Assembly: GCA_029204225.1 (NCBI GenBank)
Contig: CM055092.1
Coordinates: forward strand, 100,496,200-100,560,199
Length of the DNA: 64,000 nucleotides
Direction: 5' to 3'
Source: Diphasiastrum complanatum
Lineage: Eukaryota > Streptophyta > Lycopodiopsida > Lycopodiales > Lycopodiaceae
In this document: positions 32,325 through 43,429 of the stretch, piece after piece
How positions within the stretch are numbered: position 1 is the stretch's first letter
How the letters are laid out: each line of letters begins with the position of its first letter
Position numbers and translations under genes: made by a program
The notes under the pieces: model-generated
The model's database searches: none
What the model was told of the DNA's origin: nothing
The model's input: only the letters and a program-made list of their open reading frames with translations

Positions 32325-32650
32325 ATGGAACAAACAAACTCAATATTCTCAAGGGATATTTAGATGCAAATTGGGCAGGAGATGTAGACACTCGTAAATC
32401 CACTTCTAGATTTACATTCTTCCTCAACAACGGTCCTATTTCATGGAATAGTCGCAAGTAAGCTTCAATAGCTCTATCTTTTAATGAATCAGAGTATATG
32501 GCACTTCTCAAGCTACAAAGGAAGCAATATGGTTGAGAAACTTACTTTCAGATGTTTGTCTAGAACAATATGCTCCGACAACTTAAATTTGTGATATCCA
32601 AAGTCAAGTTAATTGCTAATGATTCAGAAATCTCAAATGTCTAGGTGCAG
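32325..32650 (+). pseudogene. copia RNase H fragment
   Basis: LKGYLDANWAGDVDTRKSTS (about 32340-32400), then FTFFLNNGPISWNSRK, ASIALSFNESEYMAL and a decayed LRNLLSDVCLEQY region in shifted frames. This is the Ty1/copia RNase H signature (GY.DADWAG..D.RKSTSG, SRKQ..VALSS.E.EY.A). No LTR attached. Confidence 0.8.
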
Positions 32651-35327
32651 ATCTTAATTATACTAGTATAACACCACATTTAGACCCATATCCAAATCAC
32701 ATTTAAGTTAAACAATAAATCGTTCACAGAAAGATCTGTTAACTCTACAAGTATTTGTCCAACACAATACTTGATCATATGTCTATGTTCACCGACTAGG
32801 TTAAGTGCACCAAATAACCCTAGTAACTAGGTATAAATAGTAGATCCATACAAGATTAATAGTGCACATATGAGAATAATCTCACTATGACCCAGTATGT
32901 AAACATATATATCTTGCAGATAACTCCAAAATCCGCATGTTACTCTCATATCTCAAGAATTCTATTTCTCTTGTGTAAATAATTTAATTTTCCCATATTG
33001 CGAATAGGTACTCAAATTTACCATTGATAATCATATCTTTTCAGTCTTAGAATTCCCTTTCCAAAACTACTGATGCCCCATACCACTAGCTCTTCCTTCC
33101 AGACAATCCTTAACTCCCATATCTAATATTCTAGAGATCCGAAGAATCAATCTAGAATTCATATACCAAGTATAAGCACATATTATTATAACCAAACACT
33201 GGAGAGTCTATAAATTTATTTCCAAATTGATAATAATCTTTTTACAAAAGGATGATCCAACCATAAGGCTCCACACGTAGATTACCGTCACATTTTAAGT
33301 ATTCATGGTTAGTAAAAACTTTATCAATCAAGGATCCTTATCCTTAAAATAAAGCCATTTATTGTACTAACAACTGGAATGTGATCCATATGTTCCTTAT
33401 TCATCCAAATCATATTAAAATTTACGGTCATTCTCATGGTCATGCATGATATCAAACATGAATTCAATTAAATGGAATCCATTACTATGGAATCACTCTA
33501 TAACTAGTATTATGCATCTTCACAGGGATTATCAAGAAATCCAAATTACATAACCCAAAACTCATTTACTGACATAGGTGTCCATTTTTTTTCCTCCCTT
33601 AGATTTTTTGGTCCCCCAAAAAAATTTGTCAACTAAGGTACAAAAAATTTCCTTAGACACATAGTAAATGATAATCCATTTTTTCTTTTCATTTAACCGG
33701 CTTTAGTATTACTTCGTTAAAGTGGTCATTTCAATGCAACTAATGAAAGTATATAAATAGGAAATCGAAAATTTGGACTAAGGTATCCTATCAATGTATT
33801 TGACATAAATCCTTGAATCGAATAAAGAATACTTCTATTTAATAACAATATCAGTTCCATTAGTTCTACAAAATTCAACTTCAACAAGTATTTACTCAAA
33901 GCTTTAAGCTGCCATTCTTTAAATACCGAAATCATTGAGAATGTAATGGCCATTCCATTGGTCGAAAAAGAAAAAAAAACTAATGGATTTAAAAAATCCA
34001 TAGTCCCAATTTAACTCATTTCACCAGGAGTAATCTTATCCCAGAGTTAAAATTGTTAACACAGTAACAAATACCAAAAAAGTACTTGCTTGAGAAAATT
34101 TTGAAAAAAAAATAGATTAGTTATTTGTCGTCAATCCTAAATCCATGAACCTAGTCACTGACTCTACGTTAGGATAGCAAAAAAAATATTCATTTACTCA
34201 ATTTTCAGATTAAGATCTGGAGAATTTCCTCTCAAGTGTTCCCACCGGTTAAGCCCTAGAGAGATCAATAAATCTCTTATCAAGATCAATTTAAATAAAT
34301 ATCAACAATCACCTTTACAAACTGACTACTACTTGACTCAAGATTTCTAATACCCCAAGGTTCCAAAATCTCTTTGATCCAAGAACTAGAGTAACTAGAC
34401 TTGTAGTTATGAAGCCAACCATGGCATCTTGGTGTGTAAGACCATGAATTGAGGAAAAACTAATTACTTACATAAAAGTTAGTTGGAAGTGAACTGGTAG
34501 TGGAAAGTTCAACAATATTCAGTTGTAGAAATTAATAGCCAAGAAGCTCGATGGTGGGTAAGAAGGGAGGAGATAGAAAAGAAGAGAGGTCGATGGTGTG
34601 AAGGAGGAGATAGTGGAGAGTGGACAAAGAGTGGACGTATTAGTGATCAGACAGTCGATCAAGATCGGGCACTCTAGAGAAGGATAGTCGATTCGATGTG
34701 ATGGTGATCAGATTAGTGATTAGCGGAGTTGACGAGTGAGCTCACATCTGGTGCATGGAGTTTTGTAAGAAGCTATTGTCATTGGAATGAGAATCCTTGG
34801 AGTACTTCTCATCATTTATATTTACTATTTTGTTGCATATAATCGTGTGTTGAGTACTTGTAGTATTCTGATGTTAATCAAGTTGATTGACTAAAAGGGA
34901 TAGGTTGTTTAATTATCTAATTCTAGTTCTAAGTAAGTGAGGATGACAAGTGAGAGAATTCAACATTAGTTGTGAGTCATGAAATGAAGTTTTTACAAAC
35001 ATTGGCATCATTGACGACTCTCTTAGATTAGTGCACGATACGACAAGATTACAATCACAATCTCGGATGCATACACTTTTTTCTTGTTCATTTTTCAATA
35101 TTTTTTAACGGCTTCAATTTGTTTTACTTTACTTCAGATTTTGTTAACTTGCTTCATCTGACCATTTCTATTCACACGCACCATAACATTGCTTTGACCT
35201 ACGTAGCAATTTTTACAGTTAACCGAATAATTTTTCTCATCCACTTATTTTCACGATTCTATTAACCAGATTTTTTATTTTTTATTTTTTAGTAAAAAAT
35301 TTACATACAAATCATAGGACCTTATGT
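32651..35327. other. AT-rich intergenic sequence
   Basis: No family motif on either strand. The 91-codon minus frame at 33726-34001 is hydrophobic but matches nothing I know. I looked for plastid or mitochondrial gene motifs and saw none. Confidence 0.4.
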
Positions 35328-35709
35328 CAGGTGCCAAATCTTCCTAAACCATTTTGGGTTCAAGCCTTGTTATGTGCTAACTTTCTATGCAATAGGTGGC
35401 CGAGTGCTATATTGGATGGACAAACACCTTTTGAGATGCTATTCAAGAGGAGGCCGAGTGTCAAGTTTTTTAGAACTTTTGGATGCACTTGCCATGTCAA
35501 TATGACTCTTGATGATAGGACAAAGGAGGATCCATCTTCAAGGAAAGGTATATTTGTTGGATATAGTGAGGTGAGTAAATCTATAAGGTTTACATTCCTA
35601 CTACTAATAAGGTGATCATTTATAGAGATGTCATTTTTTATGAGGGGAACATTCCAAAGGTGTCTTCAAGTAATGATGTTGTGGATGGATCTAAAACTCT
35701 TGATGTTGA
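35328..35709 (+). pseudogene. copia integrase C-terminal fragment
   Basis: Reads LPKPFWVQALLCANFLCNRW, TPFEMLFKRRPSVKFFRTFG, CTCHVNMTLDDRTK..SSRKGIFVGYS, and in the next frame VIIYRDVIFYEGNIP. This is the typical end of a copia integrase and the linker to RT (FW.EA...A.Y..NR, P.E......P...HLR.FGC, K..F.GY). It is cut off at 35709 by the LTR-like end of the next element. Confidence 0.85.
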
Positions 35710-35755
35710 TGGTGGGACCCACTTGTTTATTTATGTACAGGAAATGCCCACAACA
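35710..35755 (-). mobile_element. 46-bp LTR terminus (remnant of the 3' LTR)
   Basis: Identical except for two bases to 38829-38874, the outer end of the large LTR. On the minus strand it starts TGTTGTGGGCATTT. It is cut after 46 bp and joined to the copia integrase fragment. Confidence 0.7.
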
Positions 35756-37883
35756 CGGTCCTCGACCCTAAGTAGTGCCGGTCCCTTGGCACGTGGCTGC
35801 AATTGTTGTGGAAGACGGCTATTGTTGGCGCGTTTATTGTTGGGACATGAATGCTTCAGAAAAAACGTGGATAGAATTCACTTACGTAAAACTTGAGGCT
35901 TTATTGGATGATGGCGATCAGCAAGAACCTGGACTTGCCAGATTTTCAATAATACTCATAAGGGTCTGGTGGCCATTCCGGATAATCTTGTTCATCGACA
36001 AATGGATAGTCGATGCATTATATCGGATGATCCCTAGATAAATCTTGGTGGTATAATGGATTCTCATAGATCGGCACAACTGCTTCAAGTGGTATTATCG
36101 TGATTTCCCTCAATTGGTACTACGGATATGACATGGTTTGTTGGTTGCTTAGTCTATCCAAGAGTTCATGATAAGCTTGCACTTGAAGACTTTCTTCAGC
36201 AGTCAATAGTACCGCTTGAGGACAAGGACTTGATACTTGAAGCGCTGGCTCTTATCGGACTGAAGGCCTATTTGGGCTTGGATTTTCTGGATTTGGCCTT
36301 TGAAGTATTGTTACAGTTAAATCTTGCCTGTTGAAGGGCAATCCTCAACCTTAGTCTTTCCCTTGTCATTACACTTCTCATTTGAAAGTTGTGTGACTGT
36401 GCTTTTTCTCGAATCTTGTGTTGAACTACCTTCTACTCGTTCTGTTCCCATAGGTCCCTTTTGTAATTCATCACTATGCATTGATTGCGACAAGAGTTCT
36501 AAAAGAACCTGCCGGACTTCCTCGGTTGCCAATTTCTTGACTTCCTCAAAAATCAGTGGCTTGATAGATTCTACTAGCTCTATCTTCTTTGATGGTGTTA
36601 CGTGTTTGGGACTTTTGTTAGATTGTCTTATTTCTCACTCATTTCATAATTTGGTGTCACTAGGATTTTTATTTTATAGTGCGTTCTATTGAGAGGTAGA
36701 AGAGTCATCACAGGTGCATGTTGGTCTATACAGGCCAAATGCCTCCTTGCTAATTGTGGATTGCGCAACGGACAATCTCGGCATGGATGGTTAACTCCAC
36801 ATTGTGAACAAATGTTGATGGATCCCCTCGATGTGGACATTCAGCACGACGGTGTTTTCCTCCACATCCATAGCACCTAACTGAGTGTAGTCTGTCATCG
36901 CATTTGAGTTTTTTGTTTTTGTTTTTTTTTCAATTTTTTTTTACGATTTTTTTTATTCTTTTTACGATTTTTTTTTTTACAGTTTTTTTTTTACGATTTA
37001 AAAAAAAATTACAGTCTTTTTTTGAAAGGTCTTTCTTTTTTATTCTTATTTTTACGGTTTTTTTTTTCTTTTTAATTTTTAATTTTTTAGTTTTTAAAGA
37101 GAATAGAACCATCGTAGTTGTGGGAGGAGGCTATATGAAAGATACACTCACTCACCAGCGAGGTTTAGGTTCTTTTTCAATTTTTAGTTTTTTTTTAAGG
37201 AATAGAACCGTCGCAGTCGTGGGAAGAGGCTATCTAAAAGATAAAGTCTCTCACCAATGAGACTTAGGTGCTTTTCCAATTTTAGCTTTTTAAGGGAATA
37301 GAACCGTTGTAGTCATGGGAAGAGGCTATCTGAAAGATAGAGTTGCTCACCAACGAGGCTAGGTTCTTTTCCAATTTTTAGTTTTTATTTTTTTTTGGTG
37401 TTAAACTGGGAAGTACCTCTCGCAGAGTGAGATTGAACTTTAGAAGGCTCTGTGAAGGTTACTTAGTAGCATTTTTTTTATTTTTAAACTTTTTTTTTGG
37501 ATTTTTTTTGGCTATTTTGGCAAAATGACTGGGAACTAACTCTCGTAGAAATTTATGTGTCCTTGTCTCAATGAGATGGAACTTCAGAAGGCTCTACGAA
37601 GGTTACTTCAATCTGAATAAAAAGTTATTTGATTTTATATGTTTTCCCCGTCTTTTTTTCCTGCCAAAAACAAATTTTTCATGTTTTTTTGAATTTTTAT
37701 AGGTTTTTTTTTTTTATGGAAGCACATACATACAAGCAAAAAATCATGGAAAAAATGCAAAATTAACCCCTCGACCAAACTAAACTACCCCCAAAAATCC
37801 AATTTTTGGTGAAAAAATGGTGAGAGAGAGAGAGAGAAAGAGAATGGGGCAAAAGTGCTATGCGGCGAGACGAGTGTGTGGCA
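35756..37883 (-). mobile_element. LTR element internal region: gag remnant and leader
   Basis: Between the 46-bp LTR end and the primer site. On the minus strand, two zinc knuckles of unusual spacing C-x2-C-x3-H-x4-C stand in tandem near 36785-36890: CYGCGGKHRRAEC, then, one frameshift later, CSQCGVNHPCRDC. Frames at 36628-36840 and 36317-36532 continue with Gln/Ser/Lys-rich sequence without known motifs. From 36904 to 37100 the + strand is extremely T-rich. No protease, RT or integrase is present. The tRNA-Asp primer site next door is typical of Ty3/gypsy elements of the Athila/Tat type, so I infer a gypsy gag. Confidence 0.55.
37102..37395 (-). repeat. three tandem repeats of 96-99 bp in the element leader
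   Basis: Units start at 37102, 37201 and 37297, each with aatagaaccrtcgtagtcgtgg, ggctatctgaaagatag and ctcaccaacgagg. The ctatct-gaa-agatag part is a small hairpin, perfect in unit 3. A second pair of related repeats (ctctcg.aga...agaaggctct..gaaggttactt) follows at about 37410-37475 and 37530-37605. Confidence 0.8.
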
Positions 37884-37902
37884 CTCCCCGGCAACGGCGC
37901 CA
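37884..37902 (-). other. primer binding site complementary to tRNA-Asp
   Basis: The minus strand reads tggcgccgttgccggggag, the exact complement of the plant tRNA-Asp(GTC) 3' end including CCA. It lies 4 bp from the proposed LTR end. This primer is typical of Athila/Tat-type Ty3/gypsy elements. Confidence 0.85.
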
Positions 37903-37970
37903 CTATTGTGTCGTCAATGTAGCATAAGTCTCAACGCTAGGAGCGTCAACCCCGCCTTCACCTGCATAAC

Positions 37971-37974
<4 letters not shown>

Positions 37975-38056
<82 letters not shown>
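37975..38056 (+). repeat. (GA)n microsatellite inside the LTR
   Basis: About 41 GA units preceding hairpin unit 1. Confidence 0.95.
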
Positions 38057-38059
<3 letters not shown>

Positions 38060-38063
38060 TTCC

Positions 38064-38121
38064 AAGTAGCGAGAGGTTTGGGAGGCCCGAGCACCTTCCC
38101 CAAACTATTCGGTTGCTACTT
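38064..38121. repeat. hairpin unit 1
   Basis: Outer stem aagtagc (38064-38070) pairs with gctactt (38115-38121). Inner stem gtttggg (38076-38082) pairs with cccaaac (38099-38105). The loop contains ggcccgagcacctt. Confidence 0.85.
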
Positions 38122-38152
38122 AGAGAGAGTAGAGAAGAGAGAGAGGGAATTC

Positions 38153-38211
38153 CTAGGTTGAGAAAGGCTTTGGAGGCTCGAGCACCTTCCCAAAGCTATT
38201 CGGTCCCAACC

Positions 38212-38214
<3 letters not shown>
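38153..38214. repeat. hairpin unit 2
   Basis: Outer stem ctaggttg (38153-38160) pairs with caacctag (38207-38214). Inner stem ggctttgg (38166-38173) pairs with ccaaagct (38190-38197) with one G-U pair. The loop contains ggctcgagcacctt, as in units 1 and 3. Confidence 0.85.

Positions 38215-38290
<76 letters not shown>
38213..38290 (+). repeat. (GA)n microsatellite between hairpin units 2 and 3
   Basis: About 39 AG units. Confidence 0.95.
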
Positions 38291-38292
<2 letters not shown>

Positions 38293-38355
38293 CCTTGGTC
38301 GGAAAGGCTTTGGGGGCTCGAGCACCTACCCAAAGCTATTCGATCCTAACCAAGG
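38293..38355. repeat. hairpin unit 3
   Basis: Outer stem ccttggt (38293-38299) pairs with accaagg (38349-38355). The inner stem aaggctttggg with cccaaagct has the same position and sequence as in unit 2. Loop ggctcgagcacct. Confidence 0.85.
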
Positions 38356-38875
38356 ATAGAGAAAGAAAGAGAGGGAGCTTGAATGAAATGACAAAGCTTT
38401 ATTAAAAATAGAATTGAGATACAATACAAAGGAAATGGCTCCATTTTGTAGATTCTCAGGGTGAGTCTCCTTCACTACGATTGGCCACTTTAGTGGGCAA
38501 GGATTCTAATCCAAGCCTTTCAAAGAAACACAACTTAAATCTAATGGTTTTAAGAAAGCACAAGACAAGTCACATGAATCATGTGAGTCTTACTTTGTGC
38601 AACTTAGATTCCTTATTTTTCAACTTGACTTTGTGAACTTGGGCCTCAAACTCATTTATTTACACCTAGGGCCCAAGTCTTTATGGAACAACTTAGAACA
38701 ACTACCAATGTGCTCATCGGGTTGGGCTTACACACGCAGGATGCCAGTGCCCTCGCGCTTATTATTTTAACTGTACAATGTACTATGGCAGGGCCCACTA
38801 GATAAGGCTTGGCCAACAATATTGTAAGTGGTGGGACCCACTTGTTTATTTATGTACAAGAAATACCCACAACAC

Positions 38876-41560
38876 ACTACCGTGCGGATTGCTTCAAACC
38901 ATAGATGCTCTTGTGCATTCGGCAGACATAGGTGGCAAGTGTCGTGCAAATGTAACTGGGAGATTGGTCCATGTAGACTTCTTCGTCTAATTCTCCATGT
39001 AAGAATGCAGTTTTCTCATCCACCATGTAGATCCTGAGGTCATAAGCGACTGCATATGCAAACAGTAAACATAGAAACACATGCTTGACTACTAGAGAGG
39101 GTCTCAGTGTAATCGATACCGTACTTTTGAGAGAAACCCTTTGCTACAAGTATGGCCTTGTATCTAGACACATTTCATTTTGGTCCGTAATTCAATTTGT
39201 ATACCCATTTGCATTACACAGTTTTTCGCTTATCTGGTACTAGTTGCAGCGTCCATACCTCATTCTTTTTCATGGATTCGATCTCCTCGTTCATGGCTTG
39301 CACCCATTTGTCCTTGTTTGGACTGTCGATGGCTTTCTCATAGGTTTGCGATTCGCCACTGAATCCATAAAAGTTTGCAGATGTCGAAGTCGAGCTGCCT
39401 AGCTGGTGCTCTTCGTTCTCTTGTTGAACTCTTAGGAGATTCTTTTGGTACTGCAATGTCTTTGCCTTTGTCTCTTCGGCTAGGTGAGGAATCATTGCGG
39501 TTTATTGGCGTTCTAGTTGTAGGCGGTCCTTTCTTCGTTAGACAGAATTATCATTGGCCATTGTTCTGGTTTCATCGAACTTGACATCTATGACAGTCTT
39601 CACTTGGTTGGTCTCTAGCATGTAGATCCTGTAGTCTGATGAATGATTGTCAAATCTAACGAGGTATCCTTGTTTGACTTTCTCATCGAGTTTCTTTCGA
39701 AGCTTATCTGGGATGCGTGCATAAGCGACATAGCCAAAGATCCGAACGTGCATCAGATTGAGCTTTCTTCCCCACCATAGTTCATGAGGTGTCGTGTGAG
39801 GAACACCAGATTTGCCGATCTTGTTCTGGATGTAGCGGCCGTAGCTACTGCTTCACTCCATAGCACTCTTGGTGCTTTTGAATAGGCCATCGTACATCTT
39901 GCGGCTTCCATGAGAGTCCTATTTTTCATTTCAACAACACCGTTGTATTGCGATGTGTAGGAAGCAGTCTTTGTATAAAGGATTCCACGACTGTTGTAGA
40001 AATCAGCAAAGCGATTCGAGATGTATTCTCCGCCACGATCAGTTCTGATATGTCTGACTTTGTTTCCTGTTCACTTTTCTGCCCAATTCATGTATTCTAT
40101 GAACTTGTCGATTGCTTTCGATTTGTTATGTATGAAGTAGACTGTTGCGAACTTGCTATAGTCGTCAATGAAGGTGATATAGTACTTCAAGCCTCCTACA
40201 TAGATCACGTCGAAGGTTCCGCAGATGTCCGCAGACATCGAAGGGCATTCAGGACATCTTTCCCTTCATGCACGCATCACAGAATGTCGAGTTGCTTGTG
40301 CTCATAATGCTTACTCATGTGATTTCTCCATGCTGGCTTGCCTGATACAAAGCCATTGGGTTCATGTGGCATAGTCTCATGTGCCATAGAACGTCTGTAG
40401 ATTCATGGACATGATGTGCTTGATCTGTCGGTAGGCACATCTTCAGATGATACAAGTTGTCTTTTCGTCTTCCTTGGGTAACGAGTGTAGTGGTGTCGGC
40501 GTCAACGACGTTGCATGTTTCGTTGAAAAACATCACGCGCATTCCTACGTCTGCTATTCTTGCAAGTGAGAGCAAGTCCTGCTGCAACGTATGTATGAAC
40601 AGAACGTCGTCCAATCCTTGGTCCTTGTCGTTCGTGTTGAGCTATAGCGAACCAGTGCCATTCACTTGGTGTCTTGATCCGTCTCCAAGAACTATGTATC
40701 TAGATGGAAATGTGCTGCGAAAGTCAGTAATGATGCATCTGAATGTAACAAAGTGAGAGGTTGTTCCTGAATCGAGGATGACCTCTTGTGTGTCATAGAT
40801 GTTGAGGTTGCACATAGGTAGGCTATCGCATTATCATGGTTCATCCTTTCTTCGCCCACTTTGGAGCTTTCGAATTGTTCCATGTAAGACGAACTGTTGT
40901 GGTTCTCCCGTTTGCCTTGAGGTTGTTTGTTCTTCAGATTCTGGTAGCAGTCCATAACTACATGACTTTTCTTGTGGCAATGGATACATTCAATCTTCGA
41001 GTTCAGCCAACACGTTTCGATTGTGTGGCTTTCTCGCTTACATCTCACGCATATTTTCTTTTCGCCATCTTGCTATCTTGGCTTGCCTTTGTTCTTCCAT
41101 TTGCCTTTGGCGACTGTCTCCGTCTGTTGATCTCGATTTTGTTTTTGGTCTGACTCCCTCTTAGGTTTGAACGGTTTCTTCGGTCTCTCCTTAGTGCTAT
41201 AGAGAGCATGATCAAAGGTGTCTTTGTAATCAAGGTGCTCATGGACTTCAACTTCATCTCGAATATTGATTATCACTTTTTTGAGAGTCATCTGTGGATC
41301 TTTGGCTAGCAATGTTCGGGTAGTCTGATAAAGCTTGTAGCAAGTAGGTGAGTTGCTTCTCTACTGAGATTGCATTGTCTGCTCCGACGTTGTGTAACGA
41401 AAAGAATAGATCTTTCATCTTTCTGATAAAGGATGTGAGGTCTTTGACATCCCATCGTAGGTTGGTCAATTGGTCTTCGAGAAATTGTTAGCAGATTTGA
41501 CACAGAATCTGCTTCACAACGGGCTCAGTCATAGATGGCTTCTTATCCGATCTGTCTGCA
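38876..41560 (-). mobile_element. copia C, Tnt1-like polyprotein pseudogene without LTRs
   Basis: Minus-strand Ty1/copia element in several frames. Gag core is at 41045-41560 (MTNLRWDVKDLTSFIRKMKD). Two knuckles CMRCKRESHTIETC and CIHCHKKSHVVMDC are at about 40930-41050. Protease ILDSGTTSHFVTF is near 40740-40780. GAG-pre-integrase is at 40315-40614 (LWHMRLCHMN). Integrase has HIRTDRGGEYISNRF, YTSQYNGVVEMKNRTLMEAA and VRIFGYVAYARIPDKLR (39538-40300). RT starts with WVQAMNEEIESMKKNEVW (39214-39495) and ends at IYGLKQSAR (38877-39080). The RT is cut there, before YVDD, at the boundary with the 968-bp LTR. Many frameshifts; not functional. No primer site was found at the gag end. Confidence 0.9.
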
Positions 41561-41783
41561 GTACAATGGTAGTGTGTCCCACCTATCAATATGGCACACC
41601 TACGACCTGATTTGATCCTTTACTGGCAATGGTAGCTCATCTTAGTTCTATGATCTATCATGACTCGTTCATCTATGCTCTACAGACTGTTTCAGAATTT
41701 TTTTTTATTGTTTACAGTCTGTAGATTTTTACTAATCTAATCTACGCAAGAAACAGAGAACCTGATTGAATCTAATCCTACTG

Positions 41784-42140
41784 GAATCACAAATCAACAA
41801 CACAACATCTAAACTAAAATCACAGATCCTACAAAGTGCTTATTATAATTGTCACTCAACAATTGTAATAAGAACTCCTCAGGGAGCCAAAGACATGGAA
41901 GTATCTGAACTGAGTGGAATGATGGATCAGCCTCCAAACCCTGCACATCTACCCGATGCTAATCACAAATCAAATGGAAATTCTACAAAGTGCTTATTAC
42001 AATTGTCACTCAACAGTTGTAATAAGAACTCCTCAGGGAGCCAAGGATAGAAAAGCATCTAAACTGTGTGGAATGGTGGATCAGCCTCCAAGCCCTACAC
42101 ATCTATTTGATACTAATTCCAACCAAATCTTAAAAGAAGA
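41784..42140 (+). repeat. tandem duplication, period about 154 bp
   Basis: The block acaaagtgcttatta.aattg followed by gtaataagaactcctcaggg and tggatcagcctcca starts at 41831 and again at 41985. Inside each unit caattgt...acaa forms a short palindrome. The frames differ between copies (154 is not a multiple of 3), so it is not a coding repeat. Confidence 0.8.
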
Positions 42141-42286
42141 ATCACGCCCAAACTAAATGTATGAAGATGGAGCATGGAAGGGAATGCAGGTTGAAGGATC
42201 TTCATTAAACATTTCAGCAGCATTACAATACACAACACATGCTATGGATCTCGTGGATGAGGCTCCTATTTGTGCACACAAAGAGT

Positions 42287-42366
42287 GAACCCCATTCTAT
42301 AACATTTTGAGCTCCACCTCTTGACTAGTGGGTGAACCCCATTCTAGAATCTTTTGGGTTCCACCT
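42287..42366 (+). repeat. short tandem repeat, unit about 44 bp
   Basis: tgaaccccattcta..a..ttttg...tccacctctt occurs at 42287 and 42331. Confidence 0.75.
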
Positions 42367-42411
42367 CTTACACATTATTAGGAGGCCTCTTTATTAAAAA
42401 TACAACACAAG

Positions 42412-42893
42412 TTGAGAAAGCCTAAATTGCTAGCTCCCACATGGTTTTCCATCTTTTGGGAAATTACCATTGGGTCCATAGTATATGCACTTAGCGTATC
42501 ACTAGCAATTCTCGTGCTCTCAGACTCGGCTCTCAATGTCATCTCCACTGAAAACTCTTTTTGGGTGATGAGACACTGCATCGACACATCAGGGGTGTGG
42601 CATCAGCTAACAGAAGCATTATCTGACTGCGTGATTTTGTCTGGAACTTGGTGAGTAATACATTTAACATCTCTCTTGCATTAGAGAGTGTCGCGAGGTC
42701 AAGCATTAGGCTATCTTCGATGGAGGAGGATAAGACGACTACTGCCTTGTCGTTTATTTCTCTCCACTCTCGTAGCTCTCTACTAGCTATGGAATCCGAT
42801 TCTCAAGTGTTTTCAAATTTCATGATACTAGCAGGGGAGTTAAAAAGGGTATTTAAGCTTCATGAATTAGAAGGCCCTGGCTTTGTTTCCTAA
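42412..42893 (+). pseudogene. unrecognised pair of overlapping frames
   Basis: Two plus frames, 42412-42654 and 42648-42893, look like one coding stretch broken by a single frameshift near 42650. The first has a hydrophobic segment (IGSIVYALSVSLAILVL), then VWHQLTEALSDCVILSGT. The second reads SNTFNISLALESVARSS...ALSFISLHSRSSLLAME...VFKLHELEGPGF and a stop. I do not recognise the family. It could be an exon of a host gene, a gag, or chance. The low number of stops across 480 bp in an AT-rich region is the only support. Confidence 0.25.
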
Positions 42894-43429
42894 TCAGATA
42901 TATTTTCATTACAATATGTCGCATCTCTATATCCAACTTCTCATGGCAATTTGTTGCAAGACATCAAACAATATCCAATTGAAGCTTAACCTTTCAAGGA
43001 TTTTATATCACTTGGTTGGTGAATGCAGAAGGATGTTTCACTTTGACATATTTTAACTGGTACAATCTTATATCCCCTCCTTCCTTTCTAAGATTGGATC
43101 CTATATGGAGTGTGAATGATGCAAACGATCAATGGACAAAAAAAAAATGGGTTGTCAACATGGGATGGAGGCATGTTGGTGCATGGTCAGCTTCACTATT
43201 CATTTAGAGGTCACGAGGGGAGAGTGTATGGTGGTTAGGGCACCTTTCCATGTTCATCCCCTCACCCGTGAAGAAACTAATGTTTCTAGCCACAAAGCTT
43301 TGATGGCTTTCGAGTTCATGTCTGCAAAAATGCACGACAAGGACCAATAGGTCTTTGTATCTGCAAAAATACAAAGGAATTGCCCACAGGCAGAAACCGC
43401 CCTAGACAATAACCGCCTACATAACAGTT

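Larger units (their letters stand above)
37907..38874 (-). mobile_element. LTR (5' LTR) of the tRNA-Asp primed element, 968 bp
   Basis: Starts on + with TGTGTCG next to the primer site and ends with CCCACAACA, giving TG...CA ends in both readings. It contains two long GA tracts, three hairpin units and, on the minus strand, an aataaag (about 38397-38403) that may be the polyadenylation signal. The only other copy of this LTR in the window is the 46-bp end at 35710. Confidence 0.7.

Noticed and set aside
33726-34001. hydrophobic 91-codon minus frame, considered as organelle DNA
   Set aside because: No motif of any plastid or mitochondrial gene that I recognise. Probably chance in AT-rich DNA.
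36904-37260. Phe-rich 118-codon frame
   Set aside because: Artefact of an extremely T-rich leader. It crosses tandem repeats and has no domain.
37884-37902. 3' end of a tRNA-Asp gene
   Set aside because: Only the last 19 bases (with CCA) match. The upstream sequence cannot form a tRNA. Position next to LTR ends fits a primer binding site.
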